64,000 bases of DNA, from NCBI GenBank assembly GCA_020638695.1, contig JACKIB010000009.1, positions 62,001 through 126,000 of the forward strand, written 5' to 3'. The translations under genes were made by a program, and so were the position numbers. The stretch comes from Planctomycetota bacterium (lineage in GTDB: Bacteria; Planctomycetota; UBA1135; UBA2386). Shown piece after piece: positions 36,532 through 47,209 of the stretch. A model generated the notes under the pieces. The model ran no database searches, was not told where the DNA came from, and saw only the letters and a program-made list of their open reading frames with translations. Each line of letters starts with the position of its first letter. The first letter of the stretch is position 1.

Positions 36532-37401
36532 ATGGCCGACGACGATCCACTGCTCGAGCTGGTGCGCAGCGCGCTGGCGGAAGACCTCGGTGTGCAGGGG
36601 GACGTCACGACCCGGGTGAGCGTGCCCGCCGGGGCGCGTGGTCGGGCGGTGATCCGGGCCAAACAGGCGGGTGTGTTGTCCGGGGTGGAAGTCGCCCGGT
36701 GCTGCTTCCGGCACACCGACTCGGCGGTTGAGTTCGGCCGGGACGATCTCCGCGAGGGTGCATCTCTGGAGGTCGGCTCGGTCGTGGCCACCCTGCACGG
36801 CAACGCCGCGGCGCTGCTCGCTGCGGAGCGCACGGCGCTCAATTTTCTGCAGCGAATGTCCGGGATCGCCACCCGTACCGCGGAGTTCGTTGCCGCGGTC
36901 TCGGGAACCGGCGCGCGGATCCTCGACACCCGCAAGACCACGCCGACGTTGCGGGTCCTCGAGCGCGCGGCCGTGCGCGCGGGTGGGGGGTGCAATCACC
37001 GCTTCGGTCTGTTCGACGCCGTGTTGTTGAAGGAGAACCACTTCGCATTTGCCGGCCGGGACTACCGCACGGTGGTCGCCGATGCGGTGGCAGGGTTCGG
37101 TGGCCCGGTGATCGCCGAGGCGGAGACGGTGGAGCAGGGGTTGCTCGCGGTCGAGGGGGGTGCGGCGGTGGTTCTGCTGGACAACTTCGAACCGGGTGAA
37201 GCCCTGCGCGCCGCGGCAGCGGCACTTCGCCGACGCGCCGGGGAGCTGGGACGGCGCGTGGAGATCGAGGCTTCCGGTGGTGTTAGGCTAGAGAACGTGC
37301 GCCAGTTCGCCGAGTGTGGTGTCGACCGGATCTCGGTCGGTGCGTTGACCCACAGCGTGGAGGCGCTGGATCTCTCGATGCGCACCGAGGCGCTACCGTG
37401 A
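36532..37401 (+). CDS. nadC: Quinolinate phosphoribosyltransferase (carboxylating)
   Basis: A 289-residue NadC. ATG 36532 is chosen because it gives the family's usual N-terminus (LELVRSALAEDLGVQGDVTTR). Hallmarks are AAERTALNFLQRMSGIATRT, ILDTRKTTPTLRVLERAAVRAGGGCNHR (substrate-binding Arg/Lys/His), LLKENHF and the C-terminal IEASGGV...GVDRISVGALTHS. It makes nicotinic acid mononucleotide from quinolinate and PRPP in NAD synthesis. nadA and nadB are not in the window. Its TGA overlaps the next gene's GTG. Confidence 0.94.
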   Translation: MADDDPLLELVRSALAEDLGVQGDVTTRVSVPAGARGRAVIRAKQAGVLSGVEVARCCFRHTDSAVEFGRDDLREGASLEVGSVVATLHGNAAALLAAERTALNFLQRMSGIATRTAEFVAAVSGTGARILDTRKTTPTLRVLERAAVRAGGGCNHRFGLFDAVLLKENHFAFAGRDYRTVVADAVAGFGGPVIAEAETVEQGLLAVEGGAAVVLLDNFEPGEALRAAAAALRRRAGELGRRVEIEASGGVRLENVRQFAECGVDRISVGALTHSVEALDLSMRTEALP

Positions 37402-37835
37402 AGGAACTGTTCGACCGACGCATGCCCGCGGACCTGTCCGGCATGCGCGATTTGCGCGCCATGCTGCGGCGGGAGCTCGGCAAGCACGGAGTGCCCGAAC
37501 TGTTCATGGAGCGGCTGGTGCTGGTGGTCGACGAGGTGGTCAGCAATGCGATCGAGCACGGCGTCGACTACCGGTGCAGCGAGACGCCGATCCGGGTGTG
37601 CGTGCAGCAGTCGGAGGCCGGGCTGTTCCTGCTGGTCGACGACACCGATGTTCCGCGCCGCACCGTCGACGAGCTGGTTGCCGAGTTCGGTCAGCAGGGC
37701 GAGACCCCAGCGGCGGCGCTCGAGCGGGGCCGCGGCATGTTCCTGGTGGCGACGTTTCTCGTCGATCTCGACATTCGGTGGGCGGACGGCGGCGGAATGC
37801 GACTGCAAGGAAGACTGCAGGAGAGCCGCGATTGA
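37398..37835 (+). CDS. RsbW-type anti-sigma ATP-binding protein (HATPase_c_2)
   Basis: A 145-residue GHKL-fold protein from GTG 37398, overlapping the nadC stop as GTGA. The N-box reads LVVDEVVSNAIEHGV. LFLLVDDTDVPRR (G1-like, weak) and ERGRGMFLVATFLVDLDIRW (G2) follow. This is the size and arrangement of serine-kinase anti-sigma factors of the RsbW/SpoIIAB group. No partner sigma or anti-anti-sigma factor is adjacent. Coupling with nadC may only reflect shared transcription. Confidence 0.78.
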   Translation: MKELFDRRMPADLSGMRDLRAMLRRELGKHGVPELFMERLVLVVDEVVSNAIEHGVDYRCSETPIRVCVQQSEAGLFLLVDDTDVPRRTVDELVAEFGQQGETPAAALERGRGMFLVATFLVDLDIRWADGGGMRLQGRLQESRD

Positions 37836-38314
37836 CCGCACGGCTGCGCGCGTTCTTGGTCGCCTACGAGTCGCGGCTGGCGCGCTGGATCCGCGTCGGG
37901 CTGGTGGTGCTCTGGTGCAGCCTGATCTGGTTGTGGTCAGCCCGACAGGGTGACCCCACGCCCGGTTCGAAGCTCTTTTCGTTGGTCTCCAACTCGGGAC
38001 ACGTGGTGGTGTTCGGTGTCCTCGGTGGCCTGGTCATGATGTCCACTCCGGGATGCATGGCGCTGCGCTGTCGCTTGGCGGTTGCCGGGGCGGTGTTCTA
38101 CGGCGCGGTCGACGAACTCCATCAGAGCCAGGTCAAGGGACGGGTCGTCGACCTGTGGGACGTGTGCTCGGACGGAATCGGCGCTGGCATCGCGGCGTGC
38201 GCTATCTGGTGGCTGCTCGCGGCCCATCGGCCCGCCCGGCGCATGCTGTTTCCGCTGTGTCTGGCCGCGGTCGTGAGCGTGTCCCTGGCCACGTTTGCAT
38301 CGTTGCGGTGGTGA
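37832..38314 (+). CDS. VanZ-like membrane protein
   Basis: A 160-residue protein with about four transmembrane helices. TTG 37832 overlaps the previous stop and follows a GGAG ribosome-binding site. Family motifs: SGHVVVFGVLGGLV and the core DELHQSQVKGRVVDLWDVCSDGIGAGIAA, matching the DE-xxQ-x-GR-x3-D-x2-D pattern of VanZ. VanZ proteins lower teicoplanin sensitivity in enterococci. In other bacteria the role is unclear and is thought to concern the envelope. This family is widespread, so no resistance is implied. Confidence 0.85.
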   Translation: MTARLRAFLVAYESRLARWIRVGLVVLWCSLIWLWSARQGDPTPGSKLFSLVSNSGHVVVFGVLGGLVMMSTPGCMALRCRLAVAGAVFYGAVDELHQSQVKGRVVDLWDVCSDGIGAGIAACAIWWLLAAHRPARRMLFPLCLAAVVSVSLATFASLRW

Positions 38315-38390
38315 GGATCCGCGCGGCGCGGAAAACGGAATCGACTTGGCCTGCCACGCCCGGCACGTGGTTCGCGTTCGATCGCCCGCC

Positions 38391-38789
38391 ATGTTGAAGA
38401 ACATCATGCTCACCTGTGCCACCCTCGCCGGGTTGGCGGTTCCGTCCCTCGCGCAGCGCGGGCACCGTGACATCGCCCGCGATGACGTCCGCGTCGACCA
38501 GCGCATCGCTGTGGTCGGCCACCGGCCGACCCGGCACGTTCGCCCCGTGGTGGTCCCCCGGATCCGCCACGACCGTGCGCCGCTCTACCGCATGGAACGC
38601 GTGTGGGTGCCCGGATGCGAGCGTCGCGTGTGGGTGCCGCCTTGCTACGAGTTCCGGCGCGACCACTGCGGCCGCATGGTGCGTGTGTGCGTGCGCGCGG
38701 GTTACTTCCGCACCTACTGCGAGCCGGGACGTTGGGAATACCGGCGCGTGTTGGTGCGCGGCCACGCGGGTCACGTCGCCTTCCGCTGA
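38391..38789 (+). CDS. Small secreted His/Arg/Cys-rich protein
   Basis: A 132-residue protein from ATG 38391 with a signal peptide (MLTCATLAGLAVPSLAQ). The mature part is rich in Arg, His and Val and holds paired cysteines: WVPGCERRVWVPPCYEF, DHCGRMVRVCVRAGYFRTYC. Aromatic residues alternate with valines, suggesting a small beta-sheet with disulfides or a metal site. I do not recognise a family. A weak 5-bp stem lies upstream at about 38320-38335. Confidence 0.6.
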   Translation: MLKNIMLTCATLAGLAVPSLAQRGHRDIARDDVRVDQRIAVVGHRPTRHVRPVVVPRIRHDRAPLYRMERVWVPGCERRVWVPPCYEFRRDHCGRMVRVCVRAGYFRTYCEPGRWEYRRVLVRGHAGHVAFR

Positions 38790-38833
38790 AGGTCGAGTTG
38801 CCCCCGGGCCTCGGCTCGGGGTAGAACGTTCGG

Positions 38834-40270
38834 ATGGCCGAGGGCGAACGCTTTGACCATCCACTGATCGAGCGATACGCGGGGCGGAGAATGGCGCAGC
38901 TGTTCTCGCCCCGTTCGCGTCATGGCGCATGGCGCGAGCTCTGGATCGCGCTGGCCGGTGCCCAAAAACAGCTCGGCCTGCCGATCACCGACGACCAGCT
39001 GGCCGAGCTCCGCGCCCGGCGTGACGAGTTCGATTGGGCGGCCGTCGCCCGCTACGAGAGCGAGGTTCGGCACGACGTGATGGCGCACGTGCTGCACTAC
39101 GGTGATCTCGCACCGGCCGCGCGCCCGATCCTGCACCTCGGTGCGACCAGCTGCTTCGTCACCGACAACGGCGATCTCATTTTGTTCCGCCGTGCGCTGC
39201 GCATGCTCGAGACGCGGCTGTGCCGCGTGATCGCAGCGCTCTCGGCGTTCGCTCGCGAGCATCGCGGCTTGGCCTGCCTCGGTTACACGCACTTCCAGGT
39301 GGCGCAGCCGGTGACGGTGGGCAAGCGCGCGACGCTGTGGATCCAGGATCTGTTGCTCGATCTCGACGAAGTGCGGCGGGTCGTCGAGTGGTTGCCGTGC
39401 CGTGGCGTGAAGGGTACCACCGGGACGCAGGCCACCTTCCTGTCGCTGTTCGACGGCGATCACGGCAAAGTGCGGCGGCTAGAGGCACTGGTCGCCGCGG
39501 CGATCGGCTTCGAACGGACGATCCCGGTCAGCGGTCAGACCTACAGCCGCAAGATCGACTGGACCATCCACGCACTGCTGAGTGGCATCGCCCAGTCGGG
39601 CGCCAAGTTCGCCAACGACGTTCGCCTGCTGTCGCACGAAGGCGAGCTCGAAGAGCCCAGCGAGAGCAAACAGATCGGCTCGTCGGCGATGGCCTACAAG
39701 AAGAATCCGATGCGGTGCGAGCGGATCAATTCGTTGGCGCGCTATGTGCTCGCCGGGGCGCAGACCTCGGCGCAGACCACGGCGACGCAGTGGCTGGAAC
39801 GCACCCTCGACGACTCGGCGGTGCGGCGGATGGCGCTACCGGAGGGCTTCCTGGCGGTCGACGGGATCCTGCGGCTGATGGAGAACGTCGCCGCCGGCAT
39901 GGTCGTGTGGCCGCGGGTGATCGCCCGCAACCTCGCCGAGCACCTTCCCTTCCTGACCACCGAGGAGATCCTGATGGCCGGGGTCCGCGCCGGTGGGGAC
40001 CGTCAGGACCTGCACGAACGGGTCCGGGTGCACAGCCGTGAGGCGGTGCGGCAGATCAAGGCGGAGGGGCGGCCCAACCCGCTGCTCGAGTTGATCGCCG
40101 GGGATCCCGCGTTCGCCGCCATCCGCGCGCAGCTCCCCGAGCTCACCGACCCGGCGCGCTGCATCGGGCGCAGTCCGGAGCAGGTCGACGAGTTCCTGGC
40201 CGAGGAAGTCGAGCCGCGGCTCGCCGGTGTCGATCTCGATGCCGAGCCGGGCGACGAGCTCAGGGTGTGA
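38834..40270 (+). CDS. purB: Adenylosuccinate lyase
   Basis: A 478-residue fumarase/aspartase-superfamily enzyme. The signature loop is GSSAMAYKKNPMRCERI. Other conserved pieces are HDVMAHVLHYGD, LGATSCFVTDN (active-site His/Ser segment), and CLGYTHFQVAQPVTVGKRA (catalytic His) with GTTGTQ. It belongs to the longer type resembling animal ADSL, not the shorter E. coli/Bacillus types. It splits SAICAR and adenylosuccinate in purine synthesis. No other pur gene is present. Confidence 0.93.
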   Translation: MAEGERFDHPLIERYAGRRMAQLFSPRSRHGAWRELWIALAGAQKQLGLPITDDQLAELRARRDEFDWAAVARYESEVRHDVMAHVLHYGDLAPAARPILHLGATSCFVTDNGDLILFRRALRMLETRLCRVIAALSAFAREHRGLACLGYTHFQVAQPVTVGKRATLWIQDLLLDLDEVRRVVEWLPCRGVKGTTGTQATFLSLFDGDHGKVRRLEALVAAAIGFERTIPVSGQTYSRKIDWTIHALLSGIAQSGAKFANDVRLLSHEGELEEPSESKQIGSSAMAYKKNPMRCERINSLARYVLAGAQTSAQTTATQWLERTLDDSAVRRMALPEGFLAVDGILRLMENVAAGMVVWPRVIARNLAEHLPFLTTEEILMAGVRAGGDRQDLHERVRVHSREAVRQIKAEGRPNPLLELIAGDPAFAAIRAQLPELTDPARCIGRSPEQVDEFLAEEVEPRLAGVDLDAEPGDELRV

Positions 40271-40274
40271 TCCT

Positions 40275-40295
40275 GGCCGGCGTGGCGCGCCGGCC
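40275..40295. terminator. Perfect 8-bp hairpin between convergent purB and clpB
   Basis: GGCCGGCG (40275-40282) and CGCCGGCC (40288-40295) pair perfectly around a 5-base loop, five bases after the purB stop and 57 bases after the clpB stop read from the other side. It sits where a shared terminator would be; no T-tract is present. Confidence 0.5.
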
Positions 40296-40352
40296 GGTTC
40301 GAAGGGTCATGAGGTCGGCCACGTAGACTTGGCGGGTGCCCCTCGCGCGCCG

Positions 40353-42974
<2,622 letters not shown>

Positions 42975-43158
42975 GGGTCGAATTCTCCGGACCCACGGGA
43001 GCACATCCCGTGCCGTCGTCGCGCCTGATCTGCGCAGCCGGTCGGATGGGAGTGTGCGGCATGCGGACGACGCCAGATTGGCCCTCCGATGCGGCGAGCC
43101 CATGCCACGATGTCAGGAGGTGCTTGCGGTTGCGGTAGCGTTCGCTTTCCCTTCCGGC

Positions 43159-43644
43159 ATGGTCGAGTCGTCGAGCGTCCTGTTCGTCTGTATGGGCAAC
43201 ATCTGCCGCTCGCCCACGGCGCACGGCGTGTTCGCGCACGTGCTCGCCGCCGCGCAGCTCGGTGGTCGCGTGGTGGTCGATTCCGCGGCGACCCACGACT
43301 ACCACCCTGGTTCTCCGCCGGATCCACGCAGTCAGGAAGCTGCGGCGCGGCGCGGCTACGACCTCAGTTCGCTCCGCGCTCGGGCAGTGCGGTCGGCGGA
43401 CTTCGATCGGTTCGATCTGGTGTTGGCGATGGATCACGGCAACCGCCGCGAGCTGCTGCGCCGGTGCCCATCCGATCGCCAGGATCGGGTTCGCATGTTC
43501 CTGTCGTTCGCCCCGCAGCTCGGCATCGACGAGGTGCCGGATCCGTACTACGGGCCCGGTGATGGCTTCGAGCGTGTACTCGACATGGTCGAAGCGGGTG
43601 CGGAGGGACTGCTGGTGCACCTGCGCACGCGGCTCGGAGTCTGA
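43159..43644 (+). CDS. Low-molecular-weight protein tyrosine phosphatase
   Basis: A 161-residue enzyme from ATG 43159. The P-loop CMGNICRSP spans C11 to R17/S18 in the CX5R pattern near the N-terminus. The general-acid Asp is D128 in DPYYGPG. Length is typical. It hydrolyses phosphotyrosine; in many bacteria such enzymes act on BY-kinases of capsule or exopolysaccharide systems, which would fit the nearby glycan genes. No BY-kinase is seen here. It is divergent from clpB with 184 bases between the start codons. Confidence 0.92.
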   Translation: MVESSSVLFVCMGNICRSPTAHGVFAHVLAAAQLGGRVVVDSAATHDYHPGSPPDPRSQEAAARRGYDLSSLRARAVRSADFDRFDLVLAMDHGNRRELLRRCPSDRQDRVRMFLSFAPQLGIDEVPDPYYGPGDGFERVLDMVEAGAEGLLVHLRTRLGV

Positions 43645-43678
43645 GCCATTCGCGCCGGTTCGACTCGTCTCATGTGGA

Positions 43679-44524
43679 ATGTGGCCTGACGACGCCGCTG
43701 GCCGAGCCGCGATCACTCGAGTCCTCGGGTGCACGCCGCGCCGTCTGGTCCGCTTGGCCGGCGGGTGCGTCGCCGAGGTGTTCCGCGTCGAGCTCGACGC
43801 GGAGTGGTTGGTGGCCAAGGTCGACGACCCGCGGACCGGGCAGCTCCACATCGAGGGGGCGATGCTCCACGACCTCGCCCCGCACCTTCCGGTGCCCGCG
43901 GTTCGGCACGCCGAGCCCGGGCTGCTGCTGCTCGAATGGGTGGAAGGCGCGAGCCGTTTCGGCGAAGCCACCGAGGAGCACGCCGCGGCGCTGTTGGCGA
44001 GCCTGCACCGCGTGACGGCGCCGCGGTTTGGCTACGGCTACGACACCTTGATCGGTGGCCTCGCACAGCCAAACCCGCAGTCCGAGAGCTGGCTGCCGTT
44101 CTTCGCCGAGCACCGCCTACTGGAGATGGCCGCACAGGCGCGCGCGGCAGGGCATCTCGGTGCCGCGGACCACCGTCGCGTCGAGCGACTCGCCGGTCGA
44201 CTGGACCGCTGGCTGACGGAGCCGGCGCAGCCGGCACTGCTGCATGGCGACGTGTGGTCGGGCAACGTGTTGGCATCCGGCGACCGGATCCGTGCGTTCC
44301 TCGACCCTGCGATCTACTTCGGCCACCCCGAGGTCGAGCTCGCGTTCATCGCGATGTTCGCGACCTTCGGTCCGCGGTTCTTCGACGCCTACGGGATCGA
44401 GGCCGGTTTTCACGAACAGCGGTGCCCGCTCTACAACCTGTATCCGTACCTGGTGCACCTCCGGCTGTTCGGTGGCAGCTACCTCGGCGCGGTCCGCAGC
44501 ACCCTCGAGCGCTTCGGCGTGTGA
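43679..44524 (+). CDS. Fructosamine-kinase-family protein
   Basis: A 281-residue protein kinase-like fold. The start ATG 43679 fits the usual family N-terminus (VRLAGGCVAEVFRVEL, with a lysine in LVAKVDD). The catalytic loop is LLHGDVWSGNVLA, followed by AFLDPAIYFGHPEVELAF. HGDLWxGN and DPAxYYGxxExDLA are the signatures of the fructosamine-3-kinase/YniA family, which phosphorylates glycated amines. The gene begins 34 bases after the phosphatase stop and is probably co-transcribed. Activity on ribulosamines or fructosamines is assumed from the family. Confidence 0.87.
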   Translation: MWPDDAAGRAAITRVLGCTPRRLVRLAGGCVAEVFRVELDAEWLVAKVDDPRTGQLHIEGAMLHDLAPHLPVPAVRHAEPGLLLLEWVEGASRFGEATEEHAAALLASLHRVTAPRFGYGYDTLIGGLAQPNPQSESWLPFFAEHRLLEMAAQARAAGHLGAADHRRVERLAGRLDRWLTEPAQPALLHGDVWSGNVLASGDRIRAFLDPAIYFGHPEVELAFIAMFATFGPRFFDAYGIEAGFHEQRCPLYNLYPYLVHLRLFGGSYLGAVRSTLERFGV

Positions 44525-44531
44525 CGGCGGC

Positions 44532-45008
44532 TCAAGCCAGATCGGCGATTCGCCCGCCGCGACAGCCGAGCAGGAAGGTCACCGGGCCGTCGTTCTCCAA
44601 CTCGACCTGCATGTCGGCGCCGAACCTCCCGGTCGCGGTCTCGAGTCCTGCGGCGGCGAGCTGCGCGACCACGCGCAGGTAGAGCAGCTCCGCGTCGCGC
44701 GGTGCCATTGCTCCGTCGAAGCTCGGTCGGTTCCCCTTGCGCAGGGTCGCCGCGAGGGTGAACTGGCTGACCACCAGGCAGGCGCCGCCGACCTGGCCGA
44801 GCGTCCGGTCCATCGGAGTCGCGCCGGCGAAGAACCGCAGCGCGGCGATCTTCTTCGCCGTGGCGTCGGCGTCGGCGGGCGTGTCGCCACCCTCGACACC
44901 GACCAGCAGCAGCGCTCCGCGGCCGATCCGCCCCACCTCGACGCCATCCACGCGCACCGCCGCGCGGGTCACCCGCTGCACGACCGTCTTCACCCGTTCT
45001 GCAGCCAT
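44532..45008 (-). CDS. dtd: D-aminoacyl-tRNA deacylase
   Basis: A 158-residue DTD enzyme from ATG 45008. VVQRVTRAAVRVDG opens it. The two family signatures are present: SQFTLAATLRKGNRPSF and, near the end, NDGPVTFLLG (the DTD Gly-cis-Pro site). It frees D-amino acids and glycine from mischarged tRNA. The start lies inside the last 19 bases of the upstream ppx/gppA-like gene. The family is usually ~145-150 residues, so this one is only slightly longer. Confidence 0.94.
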   Translation of the reverse strand: MAAERVKTVVQRVTRAAVRVDGVEVGRIGRGALLLVGVEGGDTPADADATAKKIAALRFFAGATPMDRTLGQVGGACLVVSQFTLAATLRKGNRPSFDGAMAPRDAELLYLRVVAQLAAAGLETATGRFGADMQVELENDGPVTFLLGCRGGRIADLA

Positions 45009-45949
45009 GGCATGGCCAAGCCTCGCTGCCTGCGGAACGCGATTCCGTCGCGGAGGTCCACCTTGGGCACCGTGACCGCGTCGAGACCCGCCCAGCGGCC
45101 GAGTGCCAGCACTACCACGGCGGCGGGCACCACCGTGTCCGCCCGATCCGGCTCGAGCCCGAGGCGGCTGACGCGCTCCGCGGTGGGGCGGGCCGCGGTC
45201 TCCCGGGTCCATGCCTCCAGCCGGGGCAGCGGGATGACCGCGGGCCGCCCTTCCGCGGCCGGGGTCCCCAGGTGTTCGGCGATCCGCTGCAGGCTGCCAC
45301 CGACCGCGACCAGCACGTCACAGGCGTCACCGACGTGGTGGCGGATCGCCGCTCCCTCTGCGGCGACCTGACGTTCGAGCGCGGCGAGGAACGCGAGTCC
45401 GTGTTCGTGGGGTGCCGCACCGGCGAGCAGACGCAGCGCGCCGAGTTCGAACGACGCACCGCGGGTCGCGTCCGGCGCTGCGACCACCACCTCGACACTG
45501 CCTCCGCCCAGGTCGAGCAGCAGGCCGCGGCGGTCCGCGAGATCGAGCGCGCTGCGGACGGCGTCGGCGAGCAGCGCGGCTTCGTGGTCGCCGTGGATCA
45601 CCGTGAGTTCGATCCCGGTTGCTGCGCGGACCCGACCCACCAGCTCGGTGCGGTTCGTGGCGGCGCGCATCGCCGAGGTCGCGACCGCGGTCACGGCCGG
45701 CGCGGCGATGCCGACCCGGGCGAATGCGTCTGCGAAGGCGGTGAACGCCGCCACCACTTGGTCGAGCAGTGCCTCCCCGATGTGGCCCGGGCCGAACGCG
45801 GCCTCTCCCAGCCGGACTGCGGCGCGGTCACGGCACAGGGTGGACAGGACGGGGCCCGCGACCGCAAAGCCCTGCATGCGGATCGCGTTCGAGCCGACGT
45901 CGACGACCCCGAAGGGTGCGCGGGCCTGGATACCGGCTGTGGCGGTCAG
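44990..45949 (-). CDS. Ppx/GppA-family phosphatase with non-standard start
   Basis: About 319 residues of the exopolyphosphatase/guanosine-pentaphosphatase family. Motifs: GVVDVGSNAIRMQ (phosphate 1), ATSAMRAATNR, LLLDLGGGSVEVVV (phosphate 2) and VAVGGSLQRIA. No ATG, GTG or TTG lies between the upstream gene's stop and motif 1. The only plausible starts are CTG 45949, overlapping that stop as CTGA, or an ATC six codons later. The first ATG is after motif 1. It hydrolyses polyphosphate or pppGpp. Its end overlaps dtd by 19 bases. Confidence 0.8.
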   Translation of the reverse strand: MTATAGIQARAPFGVVDVGSNAIRMQGFAVAGPVLSTLCRDRAAVRLGEAAFGPGHIGEALLDQVVAAFTAFADAFARVGIAAPAVTAVATSAMRAATNRTELVGRVRAATGIELTVIHGDHEAALLADAVRSALDLADRRGLLLDLGGGSVEVVVAAPDATRGASFELGALRLLAGAAPHEHGLAFLAALERQVAAEGAAIRHHVGDACDVLVAVGGSLQRIAEHLGTPAAEGRPAVIPLPRLEAWTRETAARPTAERVSRLGLEPDRADTVVPAAVVVLALGRWAGLDAVTVPKVDLRDGIAFRRQRGLAMPWLQNG

Positions 45950-47133
45950 ATGTGGATCCGCTTGGTCGGCAGGCTGATGGTGCGACGGGGTTGGGGCACG
46001 TCGCCGTGCTCCGACGTCGCGGACTTGCTGGCCGGTGTGGAGGTGCGGCGGGTAGCCGGGCGGCGGGCGCGTCGCGGCGCGGCGGGTTGGCCGCTGCCCG
46101 GCGGCACCGGGGCGGCGGTTGCGCCGTGTTGGTAGATGATCACCGTGCCACCCTGGTTCTGGACGTTCACGCCGGGAAGGGGCCCGGTCGCCGGCGGCGC
46201 GTTCGGCGGGGTGAGCAACACGGGTACGCCAGTGGGCGGCACGGCCGGCGCCTGGGTCGCGATCACGCGGCGTGCCCCGGCTGCGCCTTGGGCCCGTCGC
46301 TCGCCTTGTTCCTCGGCCCGCCGCCGGGTCGCCGCGAGCTCCTTTCGAGTTCGCTCGAGTTCGCGGGTCGCTTGGTCGGCCTGACTCCGCACCCGGGCCA
46401 ACTCCTGCTCGAGGTGGGCCATGGCCTGGCGGCCCTGCTGCTCGCCGTGGTGCATCCGGTCGATCTCCACCTTGGCCCGGTCGACCTGCTCCTTGGCACG
46501 CGCCGCTTCGTTGCGCGCCTTCGCCAACTCGATGGATTGGCGCTCGGCGGTCTGCTCGCTCGACCGGGCGCGCTCCGCGAGCTGGCGCTTCAGCGAGATC
46601 GCGGTTTGGTTCAGGTTCTGCACGTGATGCCGGCTCCGTTCCGCGTCTTCGCGGGCCGCCCCCAGCGCCTGCTGCGCGGCGCGCAGCTTGTCCTGCCACG
46701 AGCGCTCCAGTTCGGCGATGCGCGAGTTGAGGCCCACCGACTGCTGCTCGGCACGCGCCAGCGCGTCACGCATCTGGCGCATCTGGTCGGCGCTGTGCCG
46801 GGCCTCCGCCTGTGCGGCCTGCAGCGAGCGATGGGTGTCCTTCAGCTGGGATTCGGCTCGGTGCAGATCGGACCTCAGCTGCTTCTCGGTGTCGCGGAAG
46901 CGCTCTTGTGCCTGCCGCAGCTCGTTGGCGTTCCGCTCCCGCAGCGCTGACTCGAGCTTCGCCGTGCCCTGCTCCCTGGCCTTTGCCAGCGTCTGCTCGA
47001 GCTGGTTGAGTCGCGCTTCGTAGCCCTCCACCGCTGCCCGCAGCGGGTCGGGCTTCTTTTCCTGGGAATGGACTCCCTGACAGGCGCTGGCGCAGATCAG
47101 CACGAGGGTGACGAACGAGGGCGGGCGCGGCAT
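45946..47133 (-). CDS. Exported coiled-coil protein, possible lipoprotein
   Basis: A 395-residue protein from ATG 47133, with GGAG eight bases before it. Signal segment FVTLVLICASAC may be a lipobox (C at residue 18; the -3 position is Ala, which is weak). Residues ~30-280 are an almost unbroken Glu/Arg/Ala/Gln coiled coil (e.g. RNANELRQAQERFRDTEKQL). Then come a Pro-rich stretch (VPPTGVPVLLTPPNAPP) and a basic C-terminal tail. It looks like a periplasmic or envelope filament protein. The stop overlaps the unusual start of the Ppx/GppA gene. Confidence 0.65.
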   Translation of the reverse strand: MPRPPSFVTLVLICASACQGVHSQEKKPDPLRAAVEGYEARLNQLEQTLAKAREQGTAKLESALRERNANELRQAQERFRDTEKQLRSDLHRAESQLKDTHRSLQAAQAEARHSADQMRQMRDALARAEQQSVGLNSRIAELERSWQDKLRAAQQALGAAREDAERSRHHVQNLNQTAISLKRQLAERARSSEQTAERQSIELAKARNEAARAKEQVDRAKVEIDRMHHGEQQGRQAMAHLEQELARVRSQADQATRELERTRKELAATRRRAEEQGERRAQGAAGARRVIATQAPAVPPTGVPVLLTPPNAPPATGPLPGVNVQNQGGTVIIYQHGATAAPVPPGSGQPAAPRRARRPATRRTSTPASKSATSEHGDVPQPRRTISLPTKRIHI

Positions 47134-47209
47134 CGGGGTTCTCCGGGAGGGGGTTGTCAGGTAAGTGTTTGCCGACCGCTGATGGTCGCACGAGGCCTGG
47201 GACACGGTA

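Noticed and set aside
37832..38314. Glycopeptide resistance determinant
   Set aside because: VanZ-like proteins are widespread; no vanHAX or other resistance genes are present.
45950..46699. N-terminal extension of the Ppx/GppA protein into the coiled-coil gene
   Set aside because: The extra 250 residues are Arg/Pro-rich out-of-frame translation of the coiled-coil gene; a fusion is less likely than a rare start codon.
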